55,887 nt of DNA from Terana coerulea (GCA_024811115.1 JAKOGH010001199.1:1-55887); one strand, 5' to 3'. Counted from the first letter of the stretch, positions 33,480 through 44,106 are shown. Program-made: numbers and translations. Notes: generated by a model from the letters alone, not told the origin.

Positions 33480-36400
33480 TATTGGTCTTGCGCTTGATAC
33501 ATTAAGTAGTTCATAATATGCAGCCCCTTGGCCCAAAGTTCAGTGCGTGGTCGCCATACATGCTCTGGCAGAGCAATCGGCATACACTTCAAGCCACGCT
33601 TTCCACTCCGTAGTACCTCTTGAGGGTCATATCCTTCTTCACCAAGCTCTTCTTCAGTAACACCATACCCAGCAGGAACACCTTCATCTGCCCTAAGGGT
33701 CTCCAGCGCCTCTGCAAAGACTTGTTCGGTAGCACGGTTTTCAAATGGCGAGTTTGCAGATGGAACCTCAACAGCAGGATGACGAATGTTCGCCTCTTGG
33801 TCTGCAGCAATAAGATCCTCTACAGGGGCATCAGAGTCGGTGCTATCCGAAGTCGGAATCTGACTCCTCAGGCGGGTTACCTGCGCCAGAGTGATGACTT
33901 CGGCGACGCAGAGGACTTCCTTCAATACCGTAGTATCTGTGAATGGTCATCAGGGAAAATGTCCAGGCTACGAGGCGCTTCGTAGCCTCCATAGCTGTAG
34001 TAGCGCGGTAGACTGGTCCCCCTGTCCGTAGCGCCCGTAGCTATCCCTATGAGCTTCGTAGCCATCCGTAGCCAGCCCTTTTGGCTTCGTAGACACACAG
34101 TAGCAGTGGTGTAGCAAGGATTTACATCTGTAGCTCATTGAAAGATCACTTGTATGGGTATTGTGGTTGGTATGTGCAACGGAAATATATTTAATATCAA
34201 TTGTAAATGTGCGCAAACATCAAGCTACTGCTACTACTGCTATTGAGCCATCCCAGAAAACCCCTGCTCCCCCACTCACCACTCTGCACCAGCAATGTAC
34301 CATATTGTTCATGTTTGCCACCTATTGAAACAATGAGGGCATACCACTCAACCATGCATGGCAACGCGTCTTCGCGCGGGCACTTCTCAGGAATGTTGTG
34401 GAGGTCCCTAGTCATCAAATGTCAAGCAGTGAGAACATGCCGACTGCCACATGAGCTGCAAGCCAACCAAAACATAGGTGTCACTGACCTGTGCCTTATT
34501 TGCCTGGCCCTCGCTCCGCAGCTGTAGCACGTCTTGCCATTGTTCTGTGAGATTGAGTAGGGTGGAGGGGACTTCGGCGGGCGGCGAGTCGTGAGAGCGG
34601 AGGCAGCGAGGATGGAGAGGGTGAACGCGACATAAAACGATGTGGCATTGGCCCATAGTGTAATGTCTGTTACACTGCGTTAGCTGAGGTGTCGCAAAGA
34701 TTGACGAGTGTACTCACCGTGGTTGTGTTCAACCTTATCCCACGATTTGCGCACCATGCATCGCCGTGGGCGTGCCTTCGTATCATCAGTACCCGCATAA
34801 TAAGGATGAGCGGTCCTGCGCACCTATTATACTTCCACAGGCAAAAAATCGACGCAGACGACGGCAGGAGAGAAGGGGGATGGAGAGAACTTGCAAGCTC
34901 GAACTTCGTTGAATGGTTGCGGCGCTGTTTCACACGATCGCGTGATGGTTTAGGGCAGACGTCAGACGCCTTCACGGCGGACGCAGAGTTCAGGCAGCTA
35001 GACGCGTAGCCGCCTCCAGCACTACTCTCAACGACATCCCGCAACTCTGGGGCCCACAGCCGACACTTAACAGTAGTTATGGTAAGTGTAGCCCTTCAGT
35101 ACTTACCGCGTACAACAGACATTGACCGGTCGTCGCCATGCTTGCACGTCCGGGCTCCCATTGCAACCTCAGCCCACCTACTCCATACGCGTTTCACTGC
35201 AAAAGCGTCCCCCCTGCATGCTGTGGTCTGAGGGAAAGAGTGCGGAAGTGTGTGGGAAGGCCATGGGTGCACGTCTGCGGTGGTAGTCCCGCGCCACAGG
35301 TATGTGCACGCAATACAGCCGTGAGCTTACTAGTATTGCCAGAGCAATAAATCGGGACGCCCGCAGCCCACGTTCTCGGCTCAGCATGCAGCTCAAGGTC
35401 ATCACCGGGCTCGCAAAGTGTGCGCAGATGTGAACATGAAGTCCCCGCAGGGCGAGTACGTACACCCACCATACATACCTGCCCCCTAAGCATTCTTCTG
35501 CAAGACCTTCAAAGCTGATGTACATTTCGCATAATACATTCATTAAACTTCGTAATATGAGTATGTCCTACTTCTGTAAGACTTGAGAGATAAATGACAA
35601 TAAATCATGAACTACAGATAAATTGCACTGCTACCTGTACTACCGTCAGGCTACCGCATGCTGCGGAGCCACGGGCGTAAGCTACGCAGCTCTGGTAGCG
35701 CGGGTAGCGCTCCGTAGCAGGCGCCTCTGCTACGGAGCCAAACCGTGTTTCCTGATGGTGTCGGGATGCATTCCCTCACAGTCATCAGCGTACACTCCGT
35801 GTTCTGTCTGTCCTAGCAGTCGGAGGTCCTGATTAAGTTTGCATCAGCATTTGAAGCACTTGTATCGTGAAGAAATACCTGAGGGCTCATATTTTGAGTT
35901 TTAGGACCAGAGATAGGATGAGCGTTCCACTCCTCCTGGAAGGCCTTGCAATCGTGGTTGATGTTGTCTAGGAAGAGCTGATGAAGGAGCCATATATGTT
36001 CTGGCTTCTCGCGATCTAGCCTGTGCAATCGCTCTAAACGAGTAAAAATGCTCGCCAGTCTCTGCAGAACTGCCGGCCAACTTCCACCCATAGCCGCTCA
36101 ATGCGAGTGTTGCGCATAGAGCTAGAGAGAAGTAATAAGTGGCTGGGTAAGCATTGTGACGCTCAGATAACTCACCTGCCCCACATAAATGATGCTCGAT
36201 TTGGCCCACGTCGTACAATCATATATACTGAGACTTCCACATTCTCTCCTCCCTCGATCCCCACGCACTCTCGACGGCAGTCCATAGCGTGCTATTGCCG
36301 CAAGGAAAACTCCAAGAACGGTCTTTGCAGAGTTATTGGCACTTGCAGCAAGGCTCACGACCTATCGAAAGTAAAACGCTAATAAGCTCATGAAATAAGT

Positions 36401-37321
36401 GCAGCCAGTAACACTTACTGTACGGCAGAATCCATCAATAAATCCATGAATGACTACACCCCAGTGAATAAGCTTATGGTGACCGTCGCAATGCCAAAGG
36501 GCATTAGGACGGGATGAGCGTATTCACGTCGGGCGCACAGCTCTCCGTTGCCGCAGGATATTGCCAAGACCATCGACTCGCCGGATAGATTGATATACAC
36601 GGCTGCACTGGATACGAAGGTCATACTTGCGTAGAAAGCCGATAATATATCGTATGCCGGTGTTGGGCTTGGCCTGCTTGTATGCGCGCACGATAGCGTC
36701 CAATTGGTCGTCAGCGAGGGTGGAAAACTTCCGCTTGATGTTGTAGGTATTCAGGTTGCGGCGTATACTATGCCGGTGTACACCAAGTGCAGCAGCTAGG
36801 CGTGTTTGGGAGATGTGGCGGTTAGAGGCCATCGCCTCACGCAAGAAGTCTTCGTCTATGTCCTTGCGTGGGGCGACCTCGCTTTCCTGTTGTTCTGGTG
36901 TATACCGGATGCATTTGCTGCACGTTTGTTTGCTCACTAAGATGGAGTCAATGTATGTATATATATATTATGAGCAAAAGGCGTACCGGCCGTCGGCACT
37001 CTCTAGTGCAAAGTGAAGCTGACCAACAAGGGATCCCAACAACTCTGCCGCTTCCCGCAACCATTCCTTTGGAAGTGCATCGTCTCCTTGTTCCTCTGCA
37101 GCAATGAGAATTGGAAGTATCTCATTGAGAACGCGGTCGATATGATAGCGAAGTCGAAGAGGATCTGAGTCTTCTTGCCGCAGCACATTAAGTGCACTTT
37201 GATACGCGGTGGATATAATGCCATGAGCTTGATGAAAACCAGCCGACCAGCCATGATTATGAGAGGGGTTCGGCTTGTCTAAAAAGTACGCAGGAAGGAG
37301 TGTGGCATGCTGAGGATTCAT
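33480..37321 (-). pseudogene. IS3-like DDE integrase gene, with frame breaks
   Basis: Minus strand. Exon 1 (37321-36987) is a conserved leader starting MNPQHATLLPAYFLDKPNPS. Exon 2 (36936-36419) has a helix-turn-helix (ISQTRLAAALGVHRHSIRRN), a GIRYIIGFLRKY..RVYQSIRR block like the HTH of IS3 transposases, and the first catalytic Asp in ALWHCDGHHKLIHWGVV. Exon 3 (36361-36176) has RYGLPSRVRGDRG with the second Asp. Exon 4 (36121-35879) has NTRIERLW with the Glu. Then comes HGVYADDCEGMHPDTI, and after an intron holding a nested element the C-terminal region (GYGVTEEELGEEGYDP, LPEHVWRPRTELWAKGL) ending at 33480. The D-D-E triad is complete. Breaks: an extra C in GGGG at 36870-36873, an in-frame TGA near 36528, and one-base shifts after RGDRG and after the Glu exon. 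It is the likely transposase of the 13.3 kb element. Confidence 0.7.
33966..35739. mobile_element. Nested 1.77 kb inverted-repeat element
   Basis: Both ends are rich in inverted GCTACG/CGTAGC words. The left reads GGCTACGAGGCGCTTCGTAG and the right, read inwards, GGCTCCGTAGCAGAGGCGCC, each followed by further GTAGC-type motifs over about 150 bp. It lies between the HPDTIR and YYGIEGSP parts of the integrase, where a splice junction is expected, so it sits in an intron. The interior has minus-strand pieces with coding texture (DITLWANATSFYVAFTLSI; RDLHNIPEKCPREDALPCMV) but no transposase, suggesting a non-autonomous element that captured host exons. No clear target duplication was found. Confidence 0.55.
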
Positions 37322-37502
37322 AATTTACGGAATACAAGCGATAGCGCTTGGTCGAACGCTCAACTATAACAAACCGTATGAAGTCAGTTACGCGCCTGCC
37401 CTAAATCGGAAAAGAAATGGGACGGAGGGGTGGATGGTCAGCCACATAACATAGGGGTTGGCCCTCCTGCACACACTCACCTAGTCCTACATCACTATCA
37501 TG

Positions 37503-38601
37503 GAAGAAACTGCCGCCACCCAAGCTAATAATGCGTACATGGATCAAGAGAACGTTCAAGGAAATGGCATCACAAAGAATTCTGCACCACGACAAGTACT
37601 ACTACCAGGAGGGAAACTGCATTATTCGAGTGAGTCAGCATATATATACGGATCTTATAATATCTCACCATGACTCTAGTGTGAGAATGTGCTGTGCCAA
37701 GCTTTTCAGTGGGCTGTTGAAGAAGCGTCTTGACATTTTTGGCATGCTACCACCCTTGCCGGGAACAGCCCCGGATGGCACACCACTCGAAGGTTCATCA
37801 GACAACAGTCCTATTGTTTTGCCGGAGAATGTGCGGGTATGGGAGTGGGACTTTCTGCTGAAGCATATGCTTGATGAGTGCGTATCTGACATGTCGGTAT
37901 GAATTCTCAACTTACCAGAGCGTCAAAGCTTTGAGCCACCGCCATATTCTCTAGGATACATGGTCGCTGTTCTGAAGCTCTCATCCATGTGGGGAAACGA
38001 AGGCGGACGACAGTGGGCGATCACTCACCTCGAGTCAAAGCCATTTGATTGCCCACCTGCAATCCGACTTCGACTAGGGCGCCAGTACAACGTTATCGGG
38101 TGGATACGCCCAGCGGTCCGGGCACTCCTAATGCCAGCCTTCACTCTCCGCAGCCTTCACAAGTTAAAGCAATACCTTTCGTTCGACGAGTACGAGGTTA
38201 TTGCATGTGCGAGAGAAGGCCTAGAGTGTGAGAGGAAGTTGATAGCCCTGTCACCGCTTCAGATTGATGGCCGCGGCATCTCCGGAGGCCAGAATAAACT
38301 CCGCGGCGACGACTGCAAGACCCATGCCAACTGCGTACGGGTCTGGACCACACAATGGAAGAAGCACGTCGCCGAGCCCATGCTGCACCCCGACCCCCTT
38401 TGGGCACTCACCTTCGGAGATGCGTTGGACGAATTGAAGAAGCTGAAGTTTGAGGGAATGACGGCATCATGCAGAGAGCTCTGTGTGCAGGAGGTAGTTG
38501 CGTCAGGGGCGTTTGATATTGAAGATGTTTATGTCGCTCGCTTGGTAACTAAGTTGCGAGATGATGTACCCCTGGCCCTTCTAGACATTGCCATAGTGTA
38601 A
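37503..38601 (+). CDS. BTB/POZ-domain protein, Agaricomycete type (frame-shifted)
   Basis: Plus strand, next to the right end of the element. The pieces match the layout of the large mushroom BTB family: HHDKYYYQEGNCIIR (first strand of the domain), LFSGLLKKRLDIFGMLPPLP, DNSPIVLPENVRVWEWDFLL, then after an intron EPPPYSLGYMVAVLKLSSMW, the following helices, and a C-terminal region typical of the family (YEVIACAREGLECERKLIAL, CVRVWTTQWKKHVAEPMLHP) ending with TAA at 38601. Two starts compete: ATG 37503, whose frame gives a natural disordered N-end, and ATG 37531, in frame with the BTB strand. An extra C in TGTGCCAAGC near 37697 breaks the second exon. BTB proteins of this type are usually cytosolic or nuclear protein-protein adaptors; no partner can be inferred. 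Confidence 0.6.
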
Positions 38602-38694
38602 ATATCTATTGCTTCATATTACATACTGTACATAACTACTTCTACTCTCCTACTGTTTCCTTATGCCCATACTCTACCCAGTTACACTTCGGCC

Positions 38695-38824
38695 TCATGC
38701 TCAGTCGCGCGTGCCAGCCTCAGTCGCGTGCGCGAAAGTTCGCTCGCGCGCGCTAAAGCTCAGTCGCGCGTGCAAATACCCGCTCGCGTGCGCATTTCCT
38801 TATTTGTACAATCTGGACAGCATA
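38695..38824 (-). repeat. Right terminal inverted repeat
   Basis: Read on the minus strand from 38824 it starts TATGCTGTCCAGATTGTAC, matching the left end at all but one of the first 24 bases. Several TCAGTCGCGCG / CGCTCGCGCG motifs follow, the inverted counterparts of those at the left end. Confidence 0.7.
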
Positions 38825-38853
38825 TTCCCCGCTTTCTCATGCGTGTTACATAG

Positions 38854-39333
38854 GTGAACGACGCGACGAACCGCGAGATCCAGACGCACGGCACGCTCGT
38901 GCACGGCGACGTCAAAGGCGCAAACATCGTGTTCAACCACGACCCCTACCCTCACCGCGGCGCAAAACCGCCCGCCGCGCCGTCCGACACGCCGCTGCGC
39001 TGCGCGCTGTACGACCTGCAGTACGTCGGGCTCGGCCTGCCCACGCACGACCTCGTGTACTTCCTCGGCACCTCCGTGCAGTCCAGCCTCCTGCGCAGCA
39101 CCGCCGACGAAAAAGCCCTGCTCCGCTCCTACTTCGACGCATTCCACGCCGGACGCCCAACCCGCGATGCAGCTGACTATACGTTCGACGCGTTCTGGGC
39201 GCACTGGGAGCTCGCGGTCGTCGATTGGTGCCGCTTCATGGCCGGCTGGGGCTTCTGGGGGAACGACCGCTGGGCGGAGCGCAGGGCGAAGGAGATTGCT
39301 GGGCGGTGGGCGGCGGACGGGTTTCCCTTCTAG
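38854..39333 (+). pseudogene. Kinase-like phosphotransferase, C-terminal part (APH/EcKL-like)
   Basis: One open exon begins after a TAG acceptor at 38853 with VNDATNREIQTHGTLVHGDV. HGDVKGANIVF is the catalytic loop of the aminoglycoside-phosphotransferase-like fold, and ALYDLQYVGLGLPTHDLVYF supplies the metal-binding Asp and the following helix. The C-terminal lobe runs to GRWAADGFPF and TAG at 39333. The N lobe (ATP-binding strands) and earlier exons are missing: 30 bp upstream the sequence becomes the inverted end of the 13.3 kb element. The gene was therefore probably cut by that insertion. The exon itself shows no damage, so the event may be recent. The substrate is unknown. Confidence 0.65.
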
Positions 39334-39890
39334 CTCGACGGCGGCGGCAGCGAGTGGGCACCGTTCCATCTGCGTCCTCGGGTGCACGCGTCTAGTGCGC
39401 AACGCATCTAGAATCTGGTTAGGTCGGCCGACCATACATGTACAATGCTAGAGTCTCCCTTTACGATCTGCGAATAGCAGCTTAGAATCCCTATCACTGG
39501 GAATGTGGTGAGGTGCCGACCCGAGCTACGACTCATCGCAGCGCCGTTTGTCGATGACTCTGAGGCATGCTGCTTCACCACGTTGATGAGAATCGTGCCG
39601 TCACTGCCGGGAAGCTGTGCGGCAAGGACGTGCGTTTACGACATGAACCATTGAACTCCAAGTATGCATGCGCGGATTGCAATTGGAGTGTAACAAGGTC
39701 ACATTGAAGCAGTAGCGAGTACGTAGAATAACACAACATGCGAAAGCGAAAGCCAGAGTCCAGACGACGGCTAGTGTACAGCATTACGGTAAATAAGTAT
39801 GTGAGGATGAGAGTTCGTGAAGCGTTCGTGAGGAGCAACCCAAGCGTCCGATGCTATTCGTGTGTGGAGATGACGATGTGAGCGCAGAAG
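39334..39890. other. Intergenic, no gene seen
   Basis: Shared 3' region of two convergent genes. Contains no supported ORF, repeat or RNA. Confidence 0.5.
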
Positions 39891-39898
39891 GAGGGGTT

Positions 39899-39983
39899 TT
39901 AGACGAGGCCGGCGCCCAGGACTGCTGCAACGACGGCGGCGACGACGGACGCGCCGAAGGGCGAGAGCGCGCCCGCGCCGCTG
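39899..39983 (-). other. Out-of-frame GPI-anchor-like tail of the App1-like gene
   Basis: Directly after the TGA of the phosphatase gene, a shifted minus-strand frame reads LDSGAGALSPFGASVVAAVV and ends AAVLGAGLV with TAA at 39899. A small-residue site followed by a short spacer and a hydrophobic end is the classic layout of a GPI-attachment signal. One extra base (a T around 39988-39991) separates it from the upstream frame. Confidence 0.55.
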
Positions 39984-41393
39984 TCAAGTATACCCCTGCT
40001 CGCCAAACGTGACGTTCTGCGGTATGCTGCCGTTCACGCAGTTGCCGCCCGCGATGTCGAGGTTGAACAGGTCCTCGGGCGTGCGGTAGAAGAAGTACGT
40101 GCCGTTCTTCACGTTCTGGAACTCCTTCGTGCTGTACGGGATCTTGTCGTCGCTGTCCGTCGCGCTCGTGTTGCGGATGAAGATGCAGGCGATGTTGTTC
40201 GGGAACTGTTGCGCGATCTGCGGGTACGCGCTCAGGAGCGTGCTGGAGCTCGTGTCGCCGACGAGCACGAACTTGCGCTGCGGGAACGTCTCGAACAGCT
40301 TCAGGAGGCTGTTCTGCCGCGCGTCGAGGATGTCGGACGGCGCGCTGATGTTGATCGGGCGCATCTCGAGCGAGCCGAGCGGGAAGTTCGCGAAGAGGTA
40401 CTCGACGTACGTGCGCGTGAGCTCGACGGGCGTCGTCGTGTCGTAGTGGAAGGACGCGTTCGGCAGCGTCTGGAGCCAGTGCGCGAACAGCTCCAGTACA
40501 CCCGGTAGATTCACGTACGGCTCGACGAAGCTGTTGAACAGCCCTTGGTTCGGCACGTACACCTTCGTGATGCGCAGCACGTCGTCGATGTCGCTCACGA
40601 CGGAGATGCCCTGCGGCGGGACGAGGATCGTGGTGCCGTTGCCCGGGCCGGTCGCGTTCAGGATGCCGGTCTCGACGACCTGCACGCCGCTGCCGGACGA
40701 GACCTTGCCGGCGAGCGCGGGGACGACGACGAACTGGTCGAACTCGCCGACCTCGTCCGTCGTGTTTAATGTGATGGGCGTCTGCGTGACGTTCTGCCCG
40801 TTCTGGAGGACGACGGCGGAGAAGTTGGTCGAGGGCACGGGGATGGACGCGAGGTCCTGCGTGCGGTTCTGCAGCAGCGCGGTCTCGGTCGAGTTCAGGT
40901 TGTCGGTCTTGAGGCCGTCGATGATGGAGTCGAGGTCAGACGTGCTGATGTTTGGGAGCTTGTATGCCAGACCGTAGAAACGGACGTTCCATCTGAAGTA
41001 CATATGAGCATCCGCGATATGGTCAAATACGGGGTTACTTACCCTTGGTCTGTCAAGTTAGCGTAGGACGGGATGAGCAAAGCGGAAGTGGAAACGTTGG
41101 CGAGGTCGCTGCTGCTCGGGTCGAGCTTGAGCTCCTTCTCGATGCTATCGAGACTCGGCCATGAACCGAGGATACCTGAACGCAAAAGTATAAGCACGGA
41201 ATTCAGGCGGCGAACATGACAAGAACGTACTTGGGAGAGCAGATGCCGCGGCGCCGGTCGCGCTTGAGAACGCGGACTCGATGGTAGAGGCTATCTGCGG
41301 CTGGGGCGCCGGCGCCGGCGTGGGCATCGGGGCGGGGCTCGCATGCGCAAGCGCGACAAGGGCGGCGACGGAAAGGAGGGTGCGCGGCGACAT
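39984..41393 (-). CDS. Secreted App1-like phosphatidate phosphatase domain protein
   Basis: Minus strand, three exons: 41393-41231, 41175-41043 and 40992-39984, all in phase, 434 residues. ATG at 41393 opens a signal peptide (MSPRTLLSVAALVALAHASP) and a Pro/Ala-rich stretch. After a conserved N-terminal part comes GISVVSDIDDVLRITKVYVP, the DxDD-type catalytic motif of the APP1 catalytic domain (DUF2183), then FHYDTTTPVELTRTYVEYLF and RKFVLVGDTSSSTLLSAYPQ, the GD(S/T) motif of the same HAD-like fold. Many NxS/T sites fit a secreted protein. In yeast, App1 dephosphorylates phosphatidate at actin patches; secreted fungal relatives are poorly stud­ied. The frame ends at TGA 39984, but the next frame encodes a GPI-like tail, so the native protein may be membrane-anchored. 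Confidence 0.85.
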
Positions 41394-41463
41394 CGGATGA
41401 GAGAGGGATGGGGAGGCGGGACAGCTGCAGGCACCTTGGCGGCAGGAATGCTTGGCCCGCCGC

Positions 41464-41469
41464 TTTATA
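41464..41469 (-). promoter_or_regulatory. TATA box of the App1-like gene
   Basis: On the minus strand AAATATAAAGCGG lies about 70 bp before the ATG at 41393, the same spacing as the TATA boxes of the 7TM genes. Confidence 0.55.
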
Positions 41470-41519
41470 TTTCCTGGGCGGTGGGGGTGTGCGCTCCACA
41501 GTCTCGAGGCTGGTCGCAA

Positions 41520-42342
41520 CGACGCACGCCAAGCAAACGCGTCCCGGTCCTCTCGCGTGACGTCAAGGTCTCCCGGGGAATGTTACGTCACGCGACGCGG
41601 GCGGAGAGAGCCATGTCACGCTGTGCTCGCCCGCAAGTGCCAAGAGAAGATGGCGAGCTGCTCCCCCTGGTCGTCGTCGTCCTCGGTCCAGGCGGATGAC
41701 GTCGCGGGCAGCCCATTCAAAATGGTGGAGGGATACACGGATGCTGGTCGCTATGGAGACGCCGTGATTCGAGGTGAGCGCTGAGCGCCGTGCACCCCGG
41801 TCTCTGCGGGGCATCCTGCATGCATGCACGCACGGCCGCCCGACGCAGGTACACACTCCTCCGAACACCGTATGCCCGCAGCGGCTCGCCCTGTGCAGGC
41901 AGGCCCGCACCCTTTCCATCCACCTCCTCGCATGCCGACGGGTACAATTTCCGCGGCGATGGACGCCTGGGAGACAACGACGAGACCCTGGGCGGGCGCC
42001 ACGTGGTGGCGCGTGGACCAGCCAGGCCGTTGCCGGAGCTCGCGCTCGTCGCTTGAATCTCTTTGCTGTCTGCCCTCCTACCCGACGCACCCTGGACATG
42101 CGCCGCTGACCCCCGCGACGACGACCCATAAAAACACGCCCTTGGTACACCTTTAATCCTCGCTCGCTTCCTCACTGTCGTTTTTCCGCGAAACCACGGC
42201 GCTTTCACTCGTTCGCATCCACCCGCTCAAATCCGAGCTCTGCTTTTTGCACAAGCTTTGATTCCCTGATATCCGACGGCGATCCCACCAACGAAGCACC
42301 ATACGCCATACGGAGTCGCACAGCGTCGGGGCTCATACATCT
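41520..42342. other. Divergent intergenic region
   Basis: GC-rich spacer between two divergent genes. Long overlapping frames on both strands are low-complexity Arg/Ala/Pro text and are not called. A weak TATA-like word (CATAAAAACA) at 42126-42135 may serve the downstream gene. Confidence 0.45.
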
Positions 42343-43989
42343 ATGCAGCACACGGGGGACGAGATGCCTGACACCGCGCATGAAGACAAGGCAGCGCTGC
42401 CCTCGTCGGAACTGCCACCGCCCGGCGACAAGGATATATCCTTTGCGCCTGCTGCCGCTGCAGATATACCACACCCGAGCATGGAGGTAGCACCAGCCCA
42501 CGCAAGCAGAAGAGACACCTGTCATGCTATCGGATACGCCCGACCTCGACGCAGAGACGACACCGCGCGAGGAGAAACCATCCCCGAGCTCCCCGAAGCG
42601 ACACCGACCACGACCCCATCTGTTCACCAAGACGAGACGTCCGGATCTGCACAGGCGAGCACCTCGCTCGAGCTCGCGCCGGCGCGGGACGGCGACCAAC
42701 CTGACCTGCACGCGCACGCCCACTCCCTGCAGGCGTCCGAGTCGTCCATGTCCTCCTTCGCCACCACCACCTCGCGCTCCACCGTCGACTCGGCCATGGC
42801 GCCCTCCAGCAGCGCGCCCTCGAGCACCCGCACCTCGCCCTCCGCCACCTTCTCCATCGCGCCCTCGGCCTCTGCCGCCTCCTCCGCCGCGGGCTCGCTG
42901 CGCTCCACCGCCGACTCCGTCGCCTCTGTGTCGTCCGTGTCGTCCGCGCCCGCGGCGGCACCCAGCGCGAAAAGCACGGGACGGGCAGCCGGCGGGCATA
43001 TTGCGCGGCGCGGCGCTCCCCCGCGCGGCGTCGCTCACCGCGGTCACCTTCGCGCCCCTCCCGCCGACCGAGCCGCGCCGGCGCGCAAGCCACATGCAGC
43101 TCGGCGTCGCCGCGCGCTCCCGCATGCTGCGCGCACGGCGCATGCGCCTCGCAGGCGACGACGACGACACCGCCTACACCCCCACGCCCTCCGCGCCGTA
43201 CGCCTGGGACCCGCCGCCTTCTGCCACGTCCTCGTCCCCGGCAGCGACGACGACGACAGTCGTGAACGAGCGCGGCGAGCCGCTCGACTACCACACATAC
43301 GTGCTGCAGCGGCGCGGGACGCAGCCGGTCAAGAGCCCGTACGCCGGCGGCGGCGGGTTCTGGAGCGGCGGCGGGCTGACGACGCCGGAGGAGGACGCGC
43401 TGGGGCCCGAGGAGGACGCGTTCGTCGCGCTCGGCCGGCTCGTGCGCGGGGCGGGGCGGAAGCTCTGGCGGCGCGTCTCGCCCAAGACGACACTGGCCGC
43501 AGAGGGCGCGGACCGCGCCGACGCAGGGGAGAGGGGACCGGGAGAAGGAGGAGGAGAGGGAGGGGGAGATGTTGGGCGGCGGTCGGGATTGCGGCGCAGC
43601 CAGAGTGAGCCGCGTAGGCAGAGCGTCGCGGCGCCGGCGCCGACAGAGACAGGGAGCACGGAGCGCGTGACGGTGTGCGTGAGCTTCCCGGAGCCGCGGC
43701 AGCTCTTCGAGGACTCGAAGACTGCCCTTCCCTCTCTCCCCTCCGCGCCCACGCCATCACATCCACATCCCACCGACGCCGCACCGCTCGCATCGCCGAC
43801 CCTCCGTCCACCGAGCCCCCGCCGCCACCACCGATAGAGAAGGACAAGGCGGGCGAACAGGAGGGGCGCGTGTGGGAGGAAGAGGTCAGCGCGGACGTGC
43901 GCGCGCGGCTGCACGCGCTGCAGGGCGCCAAGGAGCACGAGAAGAGCCGGGGCCGGTTCGGCGCGTGGGGCGCGCGGAAGGGCAAGTAA
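42343..43989 (+). CDS. Conserved-looking low-complexity protein, unknown function
   Basis: Plus strand, starting MQHTGDEMPDTAHEDKAALP at 42343. A Ser/Ala/Thr-rich region (SSMSSFATTTSRSTVDSAMA at about 42740-42800) is in frame 1. At about 42985 the coding texture moves to frame 2: ASLTAVTFAPLPPTEPRRRA, VNERGEPLDYHTYVLQRRGT, FWSGGGLTTPEEDALGPEED and RKLWRRVSPKTTL. At about 43785 it returns to frame 1, ending RGRFGAWGARKGK with TAA. No GT..AG intron can explain the switches, so at least two single-base breaks are likely. The middle block is the only part that looks folded; the rest is probably disordered. No family is recognised. A nuclear or cytosolic location is a guess from its basic, Ser-rich make-up. 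Confidence 0.5.
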
Positions 43990-44090
43990 GCGGCACACAG
44001 GGAGAGAACGACTCGGAGAAGGGAAGAACACGCGTATTTATGGCGACACACAGGACTGGCGCCACCCATCCACGTTAGACTGCCCCCGCA

Positions 44091-44106
44091 CGCACGCACG
44101 CACGCA
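44091..44106. repeat. ACGC microsatellite
   Basis: Four tandem CGCA units just downstream of the low-complexity gene. Confidence 0.7.

Larger units (their letters stand above)
25488..38822. mobile_element. 13.3 kb TIR-bounded element with integrase and cargo
   Basis: The two ends are inverted repeats. The left reads TGCTGTCCAGAATGTACAAA and the right, read inwards, TGCTGTCCAGATTGTACAAA. Both continue with TAA and then several copies of a CACGCGCGACTGA-type subterminal motif over about 80-130 bp. TA borders both ends, which fits a TA target duplication but cannot prove it because TA is self-complementary. Inside are an IS3-like DDE integrase gene (minus), a BTB-domain gene (plus), two unrecognised multi-exon genes, a membrane-protein fragment, a 199 bp tandem repeat and a nested smaller element. 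The right end falls just before the remaining exon of a kinase-like gene. No tyrosine recombinase of the Starship type, no reverse transcriptase and no helicase are seen. Confidence 0.65.

Noticed and set aside
25488..38822. Starship-type element
   Set aside because: No DUF3435 tyrosine recombinase (captain) is visible, and the ends are clear inverted repeats, which Starships usually lack.
41562..42208. Large overlapping frames on both strands between the App1-like and the low-complexity gene
   Set aside because: GC-rich promoter region; the frames have no start context, no conserved motif and overlap one another on opposite strands.
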